Shown: positions 1 through 13,432 of the stretch, piece after piece
How positions within the stretch are numbered: position 1 is the first letter of the stretch
Layout of the letters: each line of letters starts with the position of its first letter
From: Perognathus longimembris pacificus
Lineage: Eukaryota > Chordata > Mammalia > Rodentia > Heteromyidae
Assembly (NCBI RefSeq): GCF_023159225.1
Contig: NC_063161.1
Location: 121,558,958-121,622,957 of the forward strand
Length of the DNA: 64,000 nucleotides
Direction: 5' to 3'
The notes under the pieces: model-generated
What the model was told of the DNA's origin: nothing
Databases searched by the model: none
What the model saw: only the letters and a program-made list of their open reading frames with translations
Made by a program: the position numbers and the translations under genes

Positions 1-1440
1 CAAATTTATCAGGTTTGATGTACATCTAGACTTACATAAAATGCTAACAATACACATACATACACACAATACATAATAATATGCACAATACTATTTCCAG
101 CTTTCTCAAAGTTTTATATGTTGATGTATATGCCATGTTCACCCACTGGATTATAAATGTTAGAAATCAAAGAATTATATTTGACTATTTCCTATCTCCA
201 AGTCCCAGTTTCCCGTGTTTTTGCTGAATAACTCTAGTACAGGGTTTGCTTCCTCTTCTTTCTCCAAAGATAATAGCAGTAAAGTACAGTGAAAAGCATG
301 GGCTTGGAGATTTGAGTAGGTTCAGTGAAATCCTATTCCCCATTGTTCACCAGCCATGTAAATCTAAATTATTCTTCTTGTGTTTTAATTTACTCACCTA
401 TAAATAAATAAATAAATGTGTGATTAGAGAAGCAATCTAGCATAGCACTGTAGTAAAGAGTAAGCAAACTGAAGCACATGAAGCAGCTGGAATTATGTCC
501 AGCATGCCTTCAATAAGTTTTTGTTATTATAATGATTGGTTATACATTTCAGTGACCCAGAGCTGGGTTGGACTCCAATTAACTGTACTTTATTTATTTT
601 TGAGAGTTAGTGAAAACTTCAGGATCAGAGGGAGTAAGTCAGTAGGGGCAATGCTTTTGATAGTGTTATCTCCAGCCCCCTCCTGAATCTCTCTTTGCTC
701 CCTGGACAGCATGAAATTATCAGCTTTATTCCTCTTCTACTATGATATTCTGCCTGAACACAGGCCCAGAAACAATAAGGCCAGTCAAGCAGCCACCTGT
801 AACCTCTAAGAGGCAAAGCAAAACAAGTCTTGCCTCCTTTGAAGCCGGAAGAATATGCAGTACAGTAAACTAAGGCATGATGTAAGCTAAGATGGGCCTG
901 TTGTCTACCTATTAAATGTAGAAACATTGTTGCCAATGGAACATGTGAGAGCAAATTTCAACCCTCAAGTTCTTTTTAAATTAAAAAATCCAAAAGCACT
1001 ATTTCTTATTAACCTACATACTTTGTTTTTTATTTTTGCATTTTATTATTATACTTAAGTACTTGTAGATTAAAGTAAGTATTTCTACCCTACCTATTGT
1101 CTCACATTATCAAATGCTAGTTATGACAGTGACAGTGGAACTCTCATAACAGTGTAGAAAACCTTATGCAAAAAAGCATTGTGGGAAAAAAAGAAGTGAA
1201 AAAAAGTAAAAGAAAAGAAAAAGCATATGAAGAAGATGTATTATGTTTTTGGTGGTAGATAGGTGGATAGGTGGACAGATAGTAGGAGGAGAGGAATAAA
1301 GATGCTATAACTTATCAGTAGAACCTTTTTCCAACACTGAACCAGTGAGTCTCTAATAATGAAGATCTTTTAGTTTATGCTTTGATTTTTCGGGAATACA
1401 TAATGCATTTTTTGGCTGCAACTATCTCCAAAGAATATTC
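1..1440. other. Intergenic DNA, no gene seen
   Basis: AT-rich, with one MIR-like relic and a short (AAAT)n at 401-418. Small open frames lack coding character. Confidence 0.7.
277..410 (+). mobile_element. MIR-like relic
   Basis: gcatgggcttggagatttga followed by caccagccatgtaaatctaa and a TTTAATTTACTCACCTATAAA end, in MIR order. Diverged. Confidence 0.45.
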
Positions 1441-1452
1441 ATGTATTTTAAT

Positions 1453-1654
1453 TTTTTTTTTTTTTGCCAGTACTGGGGCTTGAACTCAGGGCCTGAGCAT
1501 TTTCTCTGGCTTCTTTTTGCTCAAGGCTAGCACTCTACCCCTTGAGCCACAGCGCCACTTCTGGCTCTTTCTGTTTATGTGGTGCTGAGGAATTGAACTC
1601 AGGGCTTCATGCACATTAGGCAAGCACTCTACTGCTAAGCCACATTCCCAGCCC
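1453..1654 (-). mobile_element. IDL-Geo SINE (older copy)
   Basis: Poly-T, then Geo and IDL monomers in minus orientation, with many substitutions relative to the young copies. The IDL end reads cattcccagccc. Flanks catgtatttt / catatatttt suggest an eroded target-site duplication. Confidence 0.88.
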
Positions 1655-1837
1655 TCATATATTTTTTTGCTAGAACTTTTGCCTTCTTCATCTCCTAAGA
1701 ATCTCCTAATGTATCAGGTAACATGACTCCAGAAAGGAGCATTTCTCTGTAAGTACTCCTAAGCAATGGAGTAGACTTGCCATTTGTGTATCTGTAGTCC
1801 CAGAGAAACCTCCATCATTATTGTGGAAAAAGTTTAA

Positions 1838-1953
1838 TTTTTTTTTCTGACAAAGTCTTGCTGTAGAGCCCAGACTGGTGTCAAACTCGTGATTTTCCTG
1901 CCTCAGCCTTCCAAGTAATGAGGTTACAGATTTGCACCCCACCATTCTTGGCT
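1838..1953 (-). mobile_element. B1 SINE
   Basis: Poly-T then gacaaagtcttgctgtagag, cctcagccttccaagtaatg and accattcttggct, a reverse-complement B1 monomer. Confidence 0.75.
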
Positions 1954-2399
1954 AAAAGTTTGATTTTTGTAGTACCTTATTGACTGAAATAATCACTTTA
2001 ATCTTTCTTGATTTTGACTTCATATATCATTCTGTTTATAGTGGGAAGTTTTGCTCATCAATTTTGAAAGTGTCACTGGTGATATAATGGAAAAATCACA
2101 TTGCATTATTTTTTTTTCAAATGAACATTCTAATTTCTCTTTAAACATTCTTATTAGCCTAACAAATTTGCTGATTACTTTGTATTAGGCATCTGAAAAA
2201 TCTGAGATAAAATGAATATTGTCATTTAGAACAAACAGAACAAGACATATGGGTCACTATCAAAATAGGCAAGTCATTAAATGCAATCTTTAAGTTGAAA
2301 GGAACATAAAACTAACACTTCTCAGCTCTCCATACTCACACTTGGGCTGAGAGTTGTTCTGATGATTATATACATGGTGGAAAACTTCTTGGGGCCTCA

Positions 2400-2565
2400 C
2401 ATTTGTAAGTTCGACAGCCCTGAATTTGAATACTATTTCCACTCATACTGAGCTATAGTATCTCAGCTTCTTCATCTGTAAAATAGGATTAAATAGCCCA
2501 ATGTGTATAAAATGCTTTGTAAATAGCATTAGCCAGTGGAGGTGGGAAGGGAGTGACATATAGTG
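2400..2565 (+). mobile_element. MIR
   Basis: gacagccctgaatttgaata, then tctcagcttcttcatctgta and aaaataggattaaatag, the classic MIR core and 3' part. Confidence 0.6.
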
Positions 2566-2714
2566 AACCCTGACTGCATCTTAGATCATTAGCAACAATT
2601 TAAGAAATAATAGATTCCTCTAGAACTGCTTTTATTCATATGATCTTCAACACCTAAATTCTCTGATTAGACTGAAAATGCAATTGATAAAAGTCAAATA
2701 CACATTCTATTGAT

Positions 2715-2950
2715 GCCAGGAACTAGTGGCTCATGCTTGTAAACCTAGCTACTCAGAAGGCTGAGATTTGAGGATCAAAGTTGAAAGTCTACCTGGGCAA
2801 GAAAGTCTATGAGACTCTTATCTCCAATCAAACACCAAAAAATCTGGCAGTGGAGCTATGGCTGAAGTGCTAGAGCTATACACTTGGGCACAAAAACTTC
2901 GGGACAGCACCCAGACCCTGAGTTCAAGTCCCAGGACTGGCACACATGCA
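2715..2950 (+). mobile_element. B1-Geo composite SINE
   Basis: The left part (gctactcagaaggctgagat, ending gagactcttatctcc) is B1-like. An A-rich linker (caccaaaaaat) follows. The right part (agtggagctatggctgaagt ... gagttcaagtcccaggactg) matches the Geo monomer. A CA microsatellite follows directly. Confidence 0.7.
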
Positions 2951-2954
2951 CGCA

Positions 2955-2955
2955 T

Positions 2956-3007
<52 letters not shown>
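2955..3007 (+). repeat. (CA)n microsatellite
   Basis: About 25 CA units directly at the 3' end of the B1-Geo SINE. Confidence 0.97.
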
Positions 3008-3008
<1 letters not shown>

Positions 3009-3736
3009 ACTCTGTTGAGGACTTCACTTAGGTAAATGACCCATTTGGGGCCTCTTTGCCAAACCATCAAAAGAAAAACTTCATTTTTTTTTATGTCACC
3101 ACTTTGCTCCTATGCACCACATGGACAAAAGTCTTGGAAGGTAAGTTTTCAGTTGTTAATCTCTGTGTTACTGTCAGTAAAACTGAAATGGTAATAGAAT
3201 CAATCTTACAGACTGCAACATGCACATAGGATAAAACTAGGTGAATAGAGCAAACAGGTAGAATATATCTTCAGTTCTAGTTCCTGTTCTGAGAACGGGA
3301 CATATACATTTATCCATGTCTTAAACAGTATAAAGGGCACTGCTACATCTCTAACAGGGGAGTTGCAACATCTTTATTTTCAAAATCATCCCACATATTC
3401 CAACAAAAAAGTATCCCTTACAAGTTAATGCTATAGCCAGGGCATGAATTAAGATGGTCTGGGTTCATACAACACTGATATATTTGGGATTTTGAGAACA
3501 CTTGGCAAACAAAATATAAAAAAAGCTATAATGATGGTGTACACTTTGGCTTTCTACTTGTGGGTAAAAAGAGCAAAAATGGATTGAAGAATCCTAATTG
3601 GAACCTAGGTCTGAATTTTTTTATAACAGACATTTAATGAGCTCTGTGAAATGCATACAACATGAAAACAGGATGTAAGGTATGTGAACTTGAAAACCAA
3701 ATTTTATAAGCAGTCAGACTGGAAGCATGGACCCAT

Positions 3737-3784
3737 CCATCCATCCACACATACATATATATAATATATATATATATATACATA

Positions 3785-3835
<51 letters not shown>
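3737..3835 (+). repeat. Compound (ATCC)n-(AT)n-(CA)n microsatellite
   Basis: Short ATCC repeats, then alternating AT, then about 21 CA units (3792-3834). Confidence 0.95.
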
Positions 3836-3838
<3 letters not shown>

Positions 3839-3939
3839 TTCACCCATTCTCTATCAGAATTCTCCATGCTTAGTTATGGGAAGACAATTAAGATGTGGTT
3901 CTTTAGAGTCCTTCCAGTTTAGTAGGAAAGACAAGTTTT

Positions 3940-4085
3940 GGCTGTCAGTCTGCAGTCTACTATTGGCATGAATTAGAGTAACCCAATTGCCCTCAGATCC
4001 TCTTATTTATAAATGAGGATAGTATTTGGTATATTATCATTTTTCTGTGATTATTAGAGATGGGCTATATAAATTGCCAGAATCA
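3940..4085 (+). mobile_element. MIR-like relic
   Basis: cctcagatcctcttatttat and aaatgaggatagtatttggt resemble the MIR core end. Confidence 0.4.
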
Positions 4086-4714
4086 AGCTATCATGAAATA
4101 AATACCTATTTCTGTAATGAAAGTAGAGCATGAAGTTGGGATGCAAGGGGACTGGGTTGAAAAAGGCTATCCAATAGGAAAGTATTAGAATGGAGGAAGA
4201 AGGCTTAGAAGGAATAAAGAGGTTGAATCTGGAACAGACACAAACATTTATAGATAGATTTTTGAGATATTTTAGTATATGTGTAATTTGAAATTGGAAT
4301 CTTAGGGAAAAGTAAGTGTCCAGAGAAGTACTTTTATCAGAAAAACCCTAAATAGACTATGTCCTAAACAAATATTTCTCTTCATTTGAGGACAGAAGAA
4401 AAGTAGATATTATGAATGTGTATTTTATGCCTTTATACTTTCTCCATTCTATACTTCATCTTGCCTTCCTGAAGGTTAGGAAGGATCACTTTATTTTTTT
4501 TTTGGGGGGGGGGGGTCATTACATATCCTACCACAACTCCTGAAGCACATATCTTAACAGGTTTAAATTACTGTGATATTTTTCATATTTATCTTTACCC
4601 AATAGATGCAGAGCTCAATGACTTTTTTCAAAATCCCTAATATTTAGATGTTTGATGCCCTGCATAGATATTCATTTAACATTTGTTGTATAAACGAATG
4701 AAGTATGAGATCAC

Positions 4715-4890
4715 TGGCATGAGACTGACTGAATTCTGACATCTCCACCAATTAATGATAGTATAATGATCTTCTTAGTATGTTTCTCCATCTATGAAAT
4801 GGAAGCGCTAATATCATAAAATTGTTGGGTGAGTAAAAATGACACAAGTATTACTTTAAGTACTTAGCCTTCTCCCTGAGACAATAAACA
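4715..4890 (+). mobile_element. MIR
   Basis: actgactgaattctgacatc, gtttctccatctatgaaatg and gttgggtgagtaaaaatgac in MIR order. Confidence 0.5.
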
Positions 4891-6729
4891 TTTTTGTGTT
4901 AAATTAGAGCTGTCACAGTTACTATCAATATCATTATCATGAACACAATGAGACTCTTATTTCCTGATCATTATTTCTCCTCCCTCTGCCCTCTGTAGCC
5001 CAATATAAATCTGCTTTGGAAAATCACATTGATGGGACCAATAATTATAATAACTAAATTTGTTGAACAGCAAGATGAATTGCTTTTTTTGTTTCTTTTA
5101 TTATTCTATCTTATTATCTTTCATTTCTGTCTCCATGTAATCTAAACTACACATAGACACATCTCATATATGTATATGCATTCACTTGACTTAGGAAAAA
5201 TATTATAGAGTATCACTCATTGTATACTCAGAATCCAAAACAACTTGACCTTATTAAGTTAGTAAGGCCATTGCTGTCTTTGAAGAATTAGACCAATATA
5301 AGCAGGAGTCACTGGGGCAATTGGAAATAGTTTTCACAGCTTTGTTTTCTTACCAACTGACCAAACATGAGAGATGAAATCCAATATGTTGCAAAGACTT
5401 CTTTTATAAACTCTCACTGGTACCTTTCACATTTCCAAACAATTTGTTTGAGAAGCACAGTTTGTACTTTTATTTATCACATGATCAAGGTAGATTTTTC
5501 TGTATTAGGGAACTTAATTTGCCAGTGCACTATAGTTTCAGGTCGGCCATCTGGAAAAATAAACTCCCCAACAGCCATGCAATTTGTCTTTTGTCTGGTT
5601 TCAGGCAGTGGATTTCGGGGATTAGCACTGAGCAAACAGCAAGCCGGTGGTTTTCTCAGTCTGGAAAGCTCTCTCCCTTTCTTTTAGCATCTTGCTAAGT
5701 TACAAGTTAACAAATGGTTCTCACTCTTGTAATTCCTTTGTCAACTATGTATATATGAACCTAATTTTCCAATAAAACAAAACAGCTTTCCCTTTCTACT
5801 CAGAGATGCAATGCCATATGGACTAAAGCCCTGGGTCAGGAGAAAGCATATTGCCTGGGACACAGGCCGACACACCAGCTGTGCCCTTGCCACCAGAAGG
5901 TGAGGTGGTGGCAGGGGAAGCCATTCTTTCAGCTCATAATGCCTACCCCCTTCCCAGCTCATCAAGTTCCTAGCTTGAGTATTTGCTAAATGTCATGGGA
6001 GATAATTTCCATGTTTTGCAAAAACAAATTGTTTTCCTCCCAAAGCCTAAGTACCAGGTCACCTTTATGTGAGCTCAGCATGAAAAAAAATACCAGAGCT
6101 TTGCAAGAACTCTGTGCTGCTTGGAAAGACATAATAGTTCTTGATAACTTGTATTTGTTGCAGTTTCCAAGAAGTATAGTTGTAGAATCACTACCCCTTT
6201 TCTTTGATAGGAAAGCAAGGTGCGGGCACCTTCAGCCGTTGCTAACACTTTGGTAGAAGCACCAAGGAGTCTTGTATTTCTGGCCTGTTTATTAGCCAAG
6301 TGACTTGGTTGTATTACCTCATCCTCTAATGAGTCTCATTTGTTGCTTTTTACTGGAAGAACACCATTAATAAAAATGGGATCCCTTTGAGAAGATTATG
6401 ATGATCATGCAATATCATGTTGGTTGGTGAAGGTTTTAACATATTACTTGTAGAGGTATTCCACACATTTGAAGAGAAATTTTAAAGAAAGCATTTACCT
6501 CTGTATGGTGTACACCATGTACTTTTATATATGGTGCTGATTTAAATATATATGTATATATATAATTATTATTCCTAACTTACAAAGTCATTTCTGCACC
6601 AGGAACTAAGCCAGTACTTCAAAGCTAATCTATCTATGATAGAGGAATTGTTGCAAGTCTGAGAAGATAACTGTTATTCTCAACTTTATTTGTAGAGCCA
6701 AGATTTAGACCTGGATGCTTGCATTGTGT

Positions 6730-6762
6730 TACACACATACACACACACACACACACACACAT
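6730..6762 (+). repeat. (CA)n microsatellite
   Basis: About 15 CA units with one TA interruption. No SINE is visible beside it. Confidence 0.95.
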
Positions 6763-7065
6763 AGAGTAAATAAATATAGATACATCCAATTGCTTTAGTA
6801 TTTAATCAGTGACTAGTAACTCTATACTGTTTCTCACAGTTTTCATAGAACAATGACCACAGGTATATTAGCCAACACTCAGTCTTCTTACCTACCTCCC
6901 AGTAACATGTATGCTCAGCATCTTTTTCAAAGTCCACTGCAAAAGAAACCAGTCATCTTCACATATTCCATCATGGAGGCCCCCTTCGAAGTCACCAGTA
7001 AGATGATTCATGTTGGGTGACCCTCATGTCAAGGTCATCCATGTTAGTTCAGGCTAAGCCATCTT

Positions 7066-8980
7066 TTTTTTTTTTTTTTTGGAGTTCAATTTTTTTTTTT
7101 ATTATTATCAAACTGAATTACAGGGAGGTTACAGTTTCATACCTTAGGCATTGGATACATTTCTTGTACTGTTTCTTATCTCATCCCTTGTTCCCCCTTC
7201 CCCCTCCCCATTTATTCCCCCCCATGAGTTGTTCAGTTCATTTACACCAAACAGTTTTGCAAGTATTGCTTTTGTAGTTGTTTGTCTTTTTTTACCCTGT
7301 GTCTCTAGAATTTGGTATTCCCTTTCAATTTCCTAGTTCCAATACCAGTATACATGGTTTCCAATATACTCAGATAAGATACAGAGATAGTGTAGGTACA
7401 ACCACAGGAAGTGGATACAAGAAGATCATCAGTAATAGAAGCTACAGTTACACATAGCACGATGAAAGTAGTTACAACTGTGATATAACAATCGTTACCA
7501 TTACATGGAGTTCATTTCAGTTAGCATCATCTTATGTGTTCATAAGAGTATAGCTATTGGGCTCTTGTGATCCTCTGCTGTGACTTGCCTAAACCTGTGC
7601 TAATTATTCCCTATAAGGGAGACCATAGAGTCCATGTTTCTTTGGGTCTGACTCACTTCACTAAGTATAAGTTTTTCCAAGTCCTTCCATTTCCTTACGA
7701 ATGGGGCAATGTCATTCTTTCTGATAGAGGCATAAAATTCCATTGTATAAATGTACCACATTTTCCTGATCCATTTTTCTACTGAGGGGCATCTGGGTTG
7801 GTTCCAAATTCTAGCTATTACAAATTGTGCTGCGATGAACATTGTTGTGCTGGTGGCTTTAGTGTGATTTTGTTTGTGGTCTTTTGGATAGATACCCAAA
7901 AAGTGGAGCTGCTGGGTCATAGGGGAGTTCTATGTTTAGCCTTCTGAGGAATCTCCTACCGCTTACCAGAGTGGCTGAACCAGTTTACATTCCCACCAGC
8001 AATGAAGTAGGGTTCCCTTTTGGCCACATCCCCTCCAACAATTGTTATTGTTAGTTTTCTTGATATAGGACATTCTTACTGGGGTGAGATGGAATCTCAA
8101 TGTTGTTTTGATTTGCATTTCTTTTATGGCCAGTGATGTAGAGCACTTTTTCATATGTCTCTCGGCCATCCTCATTTCCTCATCAGAGAAGTCTCTTTTT
8201 AAGTCTTTAGCCCACTTGATGAGGGGGCTATTGGTTCTTTGTGGTTTTGTTTTGGATGAAGGTAGTTGTTTTAGTTCTGCATATATTTTAGATATGAGGC
8301 CTTTGTCCATTGAATGGCCGGTAAAGATCTTCTCCCAATCTGTGGGCTTTCTGTTTATCTTGTGAGCTATGTCCTTTGCCCTGCAGAAGCTCTGCAGTTT
8401 AATGTAGTCCCATTTGTCCAACCTTTCTTTGATTTGTAGCCTTTCTGGGTCTTTGTTAAGGAAGTTCCGTCCTGTGCCAAGGAGCCCAAGTGTTTCTCCT
8501 ACTCCTTCCTTTAGTGTTTTCAGGGTGTCTGATTTGATTTCGAGGTCTTTGATCCATTTGGAATCGATTTTGGTGTAGGGTGATATATAAGGATCTAGTT
8601 TTAGTTTGTTGCAGGTGTTGAACCAGTTTTGCCAGCACCATTTGTTAAAGAGGCTATCTTTCTTCCAAACTATTGTTTTAGCTCTTTTATCAAAGATTAA
8701 GTAGGCGTAGTTCTGTGGGTCCATTTCTGGGTCTTCAATTCTGTTCCATTGGTCTTCAGGCCTGTTCCGGTGCCAATAACAAGCTGTTTTTATTACTATA
8801 GTTTTCTAATACAGCTTGAAGTTGGGTATTGTAATTCCTCCAGCACTGTTCTTTCTGCTTAGGATTGTTTTTGCTATTCTGGGTCTTTTATTATTCCCTA
8901 TTAATTTCTGGATTGCTTCTTCTATTTCATTAAAAAATGGTGTTGGGATATTAAGGGGTATTGCATTGAATTTGTAGATA
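7066..8980 (-). mobile_element. 5'-truncated L1 (3' UTR plus C-terminal ORF2)
   Basis: Minus-strand L1 with a poly-T start and a target-site duplication of 16 bp with one mismatch (caggctaagc[c/a]atctt) at 7050-7065 and 8981-8996. The ORF2 C-terminal third is recognisable in two pieces, 8724-7963 and 7920-7600. These include the Cys-rich segment [10 protein letters not shown] and the final MFIAAQFVIARIWNQPRCPS region, separated by a frameshift or stop at about 7920-7963. The body lacks the endonuclease and reverse transcriptase domains. Confidence 0.93.
7600..8724 (-). pseudogene. L1 ORF2 C-terminal fragment, frameshifted
   Basis: Two minus-strand open segments (253 and 106 residues) that together correspond to the end of L1 ORF2. 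They are not in one frame and lack the catalytic domains. No function is expected. Confidence 0.85.
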
Positions 8981-8996
8981 CAGGCTAAGCAATCTT

Positions 8997-10621
8997 AAAT
9001 GCCAATGGAGCACATTCATTGACTGTTCAGTACTACTCGGGGGAAGTGGATGTGCATTTGAGATAATTCCCAGGTGCTCTAGGAAAAGTCTTAAGTGCCC
9101 TAAAAGTGAGCACAGGTTGCTTGAGCCTAGTTTTCAAGCACCCCCCCCCCCACTGTCTTTATTGCTGATCACGCCTTGGCAGTAGTGCTATTTTGGGTGA
9201 TGGTAAACCTGATATTTCCTCCCACAGCTCTTGTCTATAATTTTTGTGTCATTTGATACATTTAGTATGGTTAAGTTCCGTCTAAATGAAAGAACACTTC
9301 TGTGAATTCTGTTTAAGTTCTTCTATATGTAACTCAGAAATTAGATTGACAGAGAAACAACTAGCTGAGTCTTAAGTTCCTGTTTTCTAGGAAGCTAGGC
9401 CACTATCTGGAGCAGACAGAGTACCAGCTCATCCACTGAGACTCTGCATACAATATTTCCTGAGACAGACAAGACATTTTGAAACCCAGAGATATTATTG
9501 ACCAATCCCATGAAATGCTTGCAAGATTATTAAAAGGCAAAGTTTTTCTGAGTAAGCTGCCACAAAGTCAAACTACCTATGGGGTGAATTTTTTGCAGGT
9601 TCACTAGGAGGTAAACTTGATCCTGAAATGGAGAAATGGGTTTCTAGAGGGAGTGGGATTTGTTTGGTCTTGTGCACTGCTTAATTTCTCAAATAGTGTT
9701 GAGAGAGGGAGGTTGGTGGGCAACAAGACATGAAAAAATAAAACAGCTGCCTTTCTTGTACATACGAAAGCCTGTCACTTAAGGGCATATGCCTCATTGT
9801 TGCTCTTTCATGCATGGGTGCCCTGTTTGTTGAAGGTGTTGTGAAAAGTTGCCAAGAGATAAGTTCGACTATTTATGAGAATGGTTGTATGGTTTAGTGT
9901 TTGTCTTCCTGGCACACTCTTAGATCTATCACTTGGAGCTGAGCAGCTGTTGTCTGGTGCTTGTAAATAGAAGTATTTAGATATGTTTAAAATACATTGT
10001 TTATAAACTACACAGTGAGGATGCCTTTCTAGCATTAGGGAATATATGAGAAGAAAGAAAAGCAACTATCATTTGACAACTGTTAACGTTCATTGTTTAT
10101 TGTGTGACTGAGATAGTGTTACATTCCCTCTGTATTGGCAATAAAGATTGTAATTAAGTGGGCGGTCTCTGGAGGCTTCCGACCAACTTAGAAGCATTTC
10201 TCCTTCTCAGATTTCAGCTGCTGCTTTCTCTAAGTGAGAGTTGGAAAAGCAAAATAAGACCTTTGAAGTTACACAATGTCTGATTTGTCTTGGTTCAATG
10301 TGTTGTAATAGAACTGACATTATAGCAGGTATCAGGATAATTCATGTTAGAAATAATACAATTCCACATTTCATCTACAGCAGGGAAGGAATGGGTGCTG
10401 CTGCCCTTGTAATCAATGACTTTCTTACTGAGTAGAAAAAGAGATGACTGAGACAACTGGTTGAATTGATAGCAATATCAAAAGGACCATCATGCTATCC
10501 CATTTTATTCAAAACAATACTTAAAACCTAAGCCTTTTGTTCAAAAGAGCAAGCTCAGATATATTTTTTCTTCACCTGTGCTCCCAGCCACCTATCTCAA
10601 GACTCCTAACAATGACAGCCA
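8997..10621. other. Intergenic DNA, no gene seen
   Basis: No recognisable repeat except a C run at about 9140-9151. 10100-10450 is complex unique sequence without a convincing frame. Confidence 0.65.
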
Positions 10622-10665
10622 ATCGTGTGTGTGTGTGTGCGCACACACGTGTGCCCACGTGTGTG
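10622..10665 (+). repeat. (GT)n/(GCAC) compound repeat
   Basis: Imperfect GT/CA alternation including gcgcacacacgtg. Lies at the Geo 3' end of the minus-strand composite. Confidence 0.85.
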
Positions 10666-10905
10666 TCAGGTAGTGAGACTTGAAATCAGGGTTTCATACT
10701 CTTTCTCGCTTGGCTTTGGACCTCAGAGTTGGACCTCTACTAGTACTTGAGCCACAGCTCCACTTCCTGCTATTCCTTCTTTAGTTGGAGATAAGAGCCT
10801 CACAGTCTTTTCTGCTCGGGCTGGCTCTGTATATGAATCTTCAGATCCAAACCTTCTTCCTGTATAGTTAGGATTATAAACATGAGCCAGGGACACCTGG
10901 TTACC
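10640..10905 (-). mobile_element. B1-Geo composite SINE (old)
   Basis: In minus orientation the order is again B1 then Geo: a B1 segment ending near aggctcttatctccaacta, then aagtggagctgtggctcaag, then a Geo end next to a GT/CA repeat at 10622-10660. Heavily diverged. Confidence 0.6.
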
Positions 10906-12932
10906 AGTTTGGTTTTTCCATGTGTATTTGAATGGGAAGCTAACATTTGAGATCCACAGACTAGTCATAGGGAGATTATGACCTACCTACTAAATATGCA
11001 CCTGTGTTTGGCTAGGAAGCCATTGTTCCCACTAATTCATGTGGAGAGAGTATTTTTTCTTCTTTTTTAACGTTTAGATTTTATTACTATGGTAAAAATT
11101 ACTACATTAAATTCACCACATTAAAGTACACAGTTCAGTGACATGAAGTATTGCCAAATATTGTGTAACCAACACCTTTACTTATTTATTTCTTAAGTGG
11201 TGAATACTTAGAGAAAACCACTTCAGAGTTAGAAGAAAATAGGCTAGAATTAACTGATGGAAATTTTAGATCTGAAATGAAATCACTGAACATGTAAATT
11301 GACACTTTTAACTGCTAGGAATCAACCTCATTTCTCTTGGAGAGGAATTTTTTTTGCCCCTTGGGGCATACTTGAAAAGATAAGAAAAAAAGATTTAAAA
11401 ATTACTACTTTTTAATTTTTTCAGCATAAGATATAAAGAGGCCTGTTAGGATTACCCTATGGATATGTGGAATAGAAGTGCACAGACTCAATTATCTTGT
11501 CTGTAAACTTGATAAAATTCCTCGAGATTTTGTGCAGTGTCCCTCTCTTACAAAAAGGAGTGTCAGTTTCTAATCATTTAGCTGGGTTGCAGCCTGTTCC
11601 ATGTCTCTCGGTCTTGAACATTCATGATGTGCCCTTAGCGCATCCGGTTACCTTGTTCTGTATTGTTTGTTGGGATCTAAAAGAAAATTTGGTGAATGAA
11701 GATAACTATTTTGAGGGCCTCTGCATTCAGACCCATTTCAGACTAGGATCTAAGACTGCAAAATGCCAAATGCCAATTGAACATGTGTTGCTTAAGACCT
11801 AACTAAATCCTTTAATCCCAAAGGGTACCTTTAAAAGAAAAAAAAAACAACTAAGAGAAATCATCACTTCCTCAAATCTGATTGAAGGTTGAGAGGGATC
11901 AAGAGAAATTTCAATAGCTTGGAATCTGGTCCCTTGGAGAATAATGAATAAGGTCTAGAAGGAAAGAAAGGAAGCTGTGCTGATTAGTTCCCCCCTGTGG
12001 AGAAAGTCTCTGCCACTTGGCTTCCTTTGATGAGATTACAGTCTACTGAATCTTATTCCCACCAGGAAGGTAGACCTGTTGAAAGAACATCCTTTTAAGT
12101 AGACAAGAAATGAATCCCTCATTCTTGGAAAGCACACAATTTTTCTGTCTACAATGGCTTGATCAGATTTTCAGCCTTGGGATACTTTGGTACAAGAGGT
12201 TGCTACGTTGATACTAGAGGCTTTGAATCAACCAGGTCTAAGATGAAGTTTGAAGTTCCTTGGAAGTTGTAATAATTCTAGATATCCAAAGTCACTTGTG
12301 TTTTTATTTTTGTAGAATTCACCATCAAGGTGGAGGGATGATAATTGTGACATGGTTTGAGACAGAGCTGGCGCCAGGGCCTAGGCCTGTGTATAGATTT
12401 TTAAGATTGTTTTTTCCTTCTTTGTCACAATGTCTCAGGGAACATGCTCAGGGAAAGAATCAGGCAGAATTGGGAGAGAAAACCAAACACAAAATTAGTA
12501 TTAACACATATTTAGAGCTATATAATATACCAAAATATATGTATATGTATAATTTGCTGAGAGAAATTGAGAGAACACAAATGAGGATGGTAGATAAGAA
12601 GGGCAGAAAGGAAGTCATGGAAGAACAATTAGTCCATACCAGAGAATAGACAGAAGTATAAAATTAAAAGCTCATACTTTAATCCATGAGTTTCTGTGTA
12701 AATTAAATTTTTCCATTGGACTCCAAATATTATTACTGTAATAAATCAAGGACTATTACATAGGTGTCTTCAGGACTACCCAATGAGGAGAGCTTAGTGG
12801 TTATTGAACCATGACAAAGTCCTCATACTAATAAATTACATTCCTCAAAACAATCAAAAGCACTCTCCTTGAATGAACATGACACATTAGTATCAGGTTC
12901 ACCAAATAGAGATTCTCTCTCTTTTCCAAAAC
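10906..12932. other. Intergenic DNA up to the assembly gap
   Basis: One L1M relic (11060-11190); otherwise unique AT-rich sequence. The 129-codon frame ending at 12649 has a non-ATG start and no recognisable domain. Confidence 0.65.
11060..11190 (-). mobile_element. Ancient L1M 3'-end relic
   Basis: attttattactatggtaaaa, aattcaccacattaaagtac and acagttcagtgacatgaagt recall the 3' end of old L1M elements. Confidence 0.5.
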
Positions 12933-13432
12933 NNNNNNNNNNNNNNNNNNNNNNNNNNNNNNNNNNNNNNNNNNNNNNNNNNNNNNNNNNNNNNNNNNNN
13001 NNNNNNNNNNNNNNNNNNNNNNNNNNNNNNNNNNNNNNNNNNNNNNNNNNNNNNNNNNNNNNNNNNNNNNNNNNNNNNNNNNNNNNNNNNNNNNNNNNNN
13101 NNNNNNNNNNNNNNNNNNNNNNNNNNNNNNNNNNNNNNNNNNNNNNNNNNNNNNNNNNNNNNNNNNNNNNNNNNNNNNNNNNNNNNNNNNNNNNNNNNNN
13201 NNNNNNNNNNNNNNNNNNNNNNNNNNNNNNNNNNNNNNNNNNNNNNNNNNNNNNNNNNNNNNNNNNNNNNNNNNNNNNNNNNNNNNNNNNNNNNNNNNNN
13301 NNNNNNNNNNNNNNNNNNNNNNNNNNNNNNNNNNNNNNNNNNNNNNNNNNNNNNNNNNNNNNNNNNNNNNNNNNNNNNNNNNNNNNNNNNNNNNNNNNNN
13401 NNNNNNNNNNNNNNNNNNNNNNNNNNNNNNNN
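12933..13432. other. Assembly gap (500 N)
   Basis: Exactly 500 N, probably a placeholder size. L1 sequence begins immediately to its right, so the gap probably hides the L1 3' end. Confidence 0.98.

Larger units (their letters stand above)
3010..7049. other. Intergenic DNA, no gene seen
   Basis: Holds the microsatellites and MIR relics listed separately and a 12-base G run at 4504-4515. The overlapping frames at 5367-5698 and 5990-6299 resemble no known protein. Confidence 0.65.

Noticed and set aside
2818..3027. Cys/Val repeat frames over CA tracts (also 3634-3867)
   Set aside because: Low-complexity translations of microsatellites.
5367..5698. Overlapping 106- and 84-codon frames
   Set aside because: No similarity to any family I know; length is within chance expectation for this much DNA.
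12260..12649. 129-codon open frame
   Set aside because: Non-ATG start, no known domain, no splice or promoter context.
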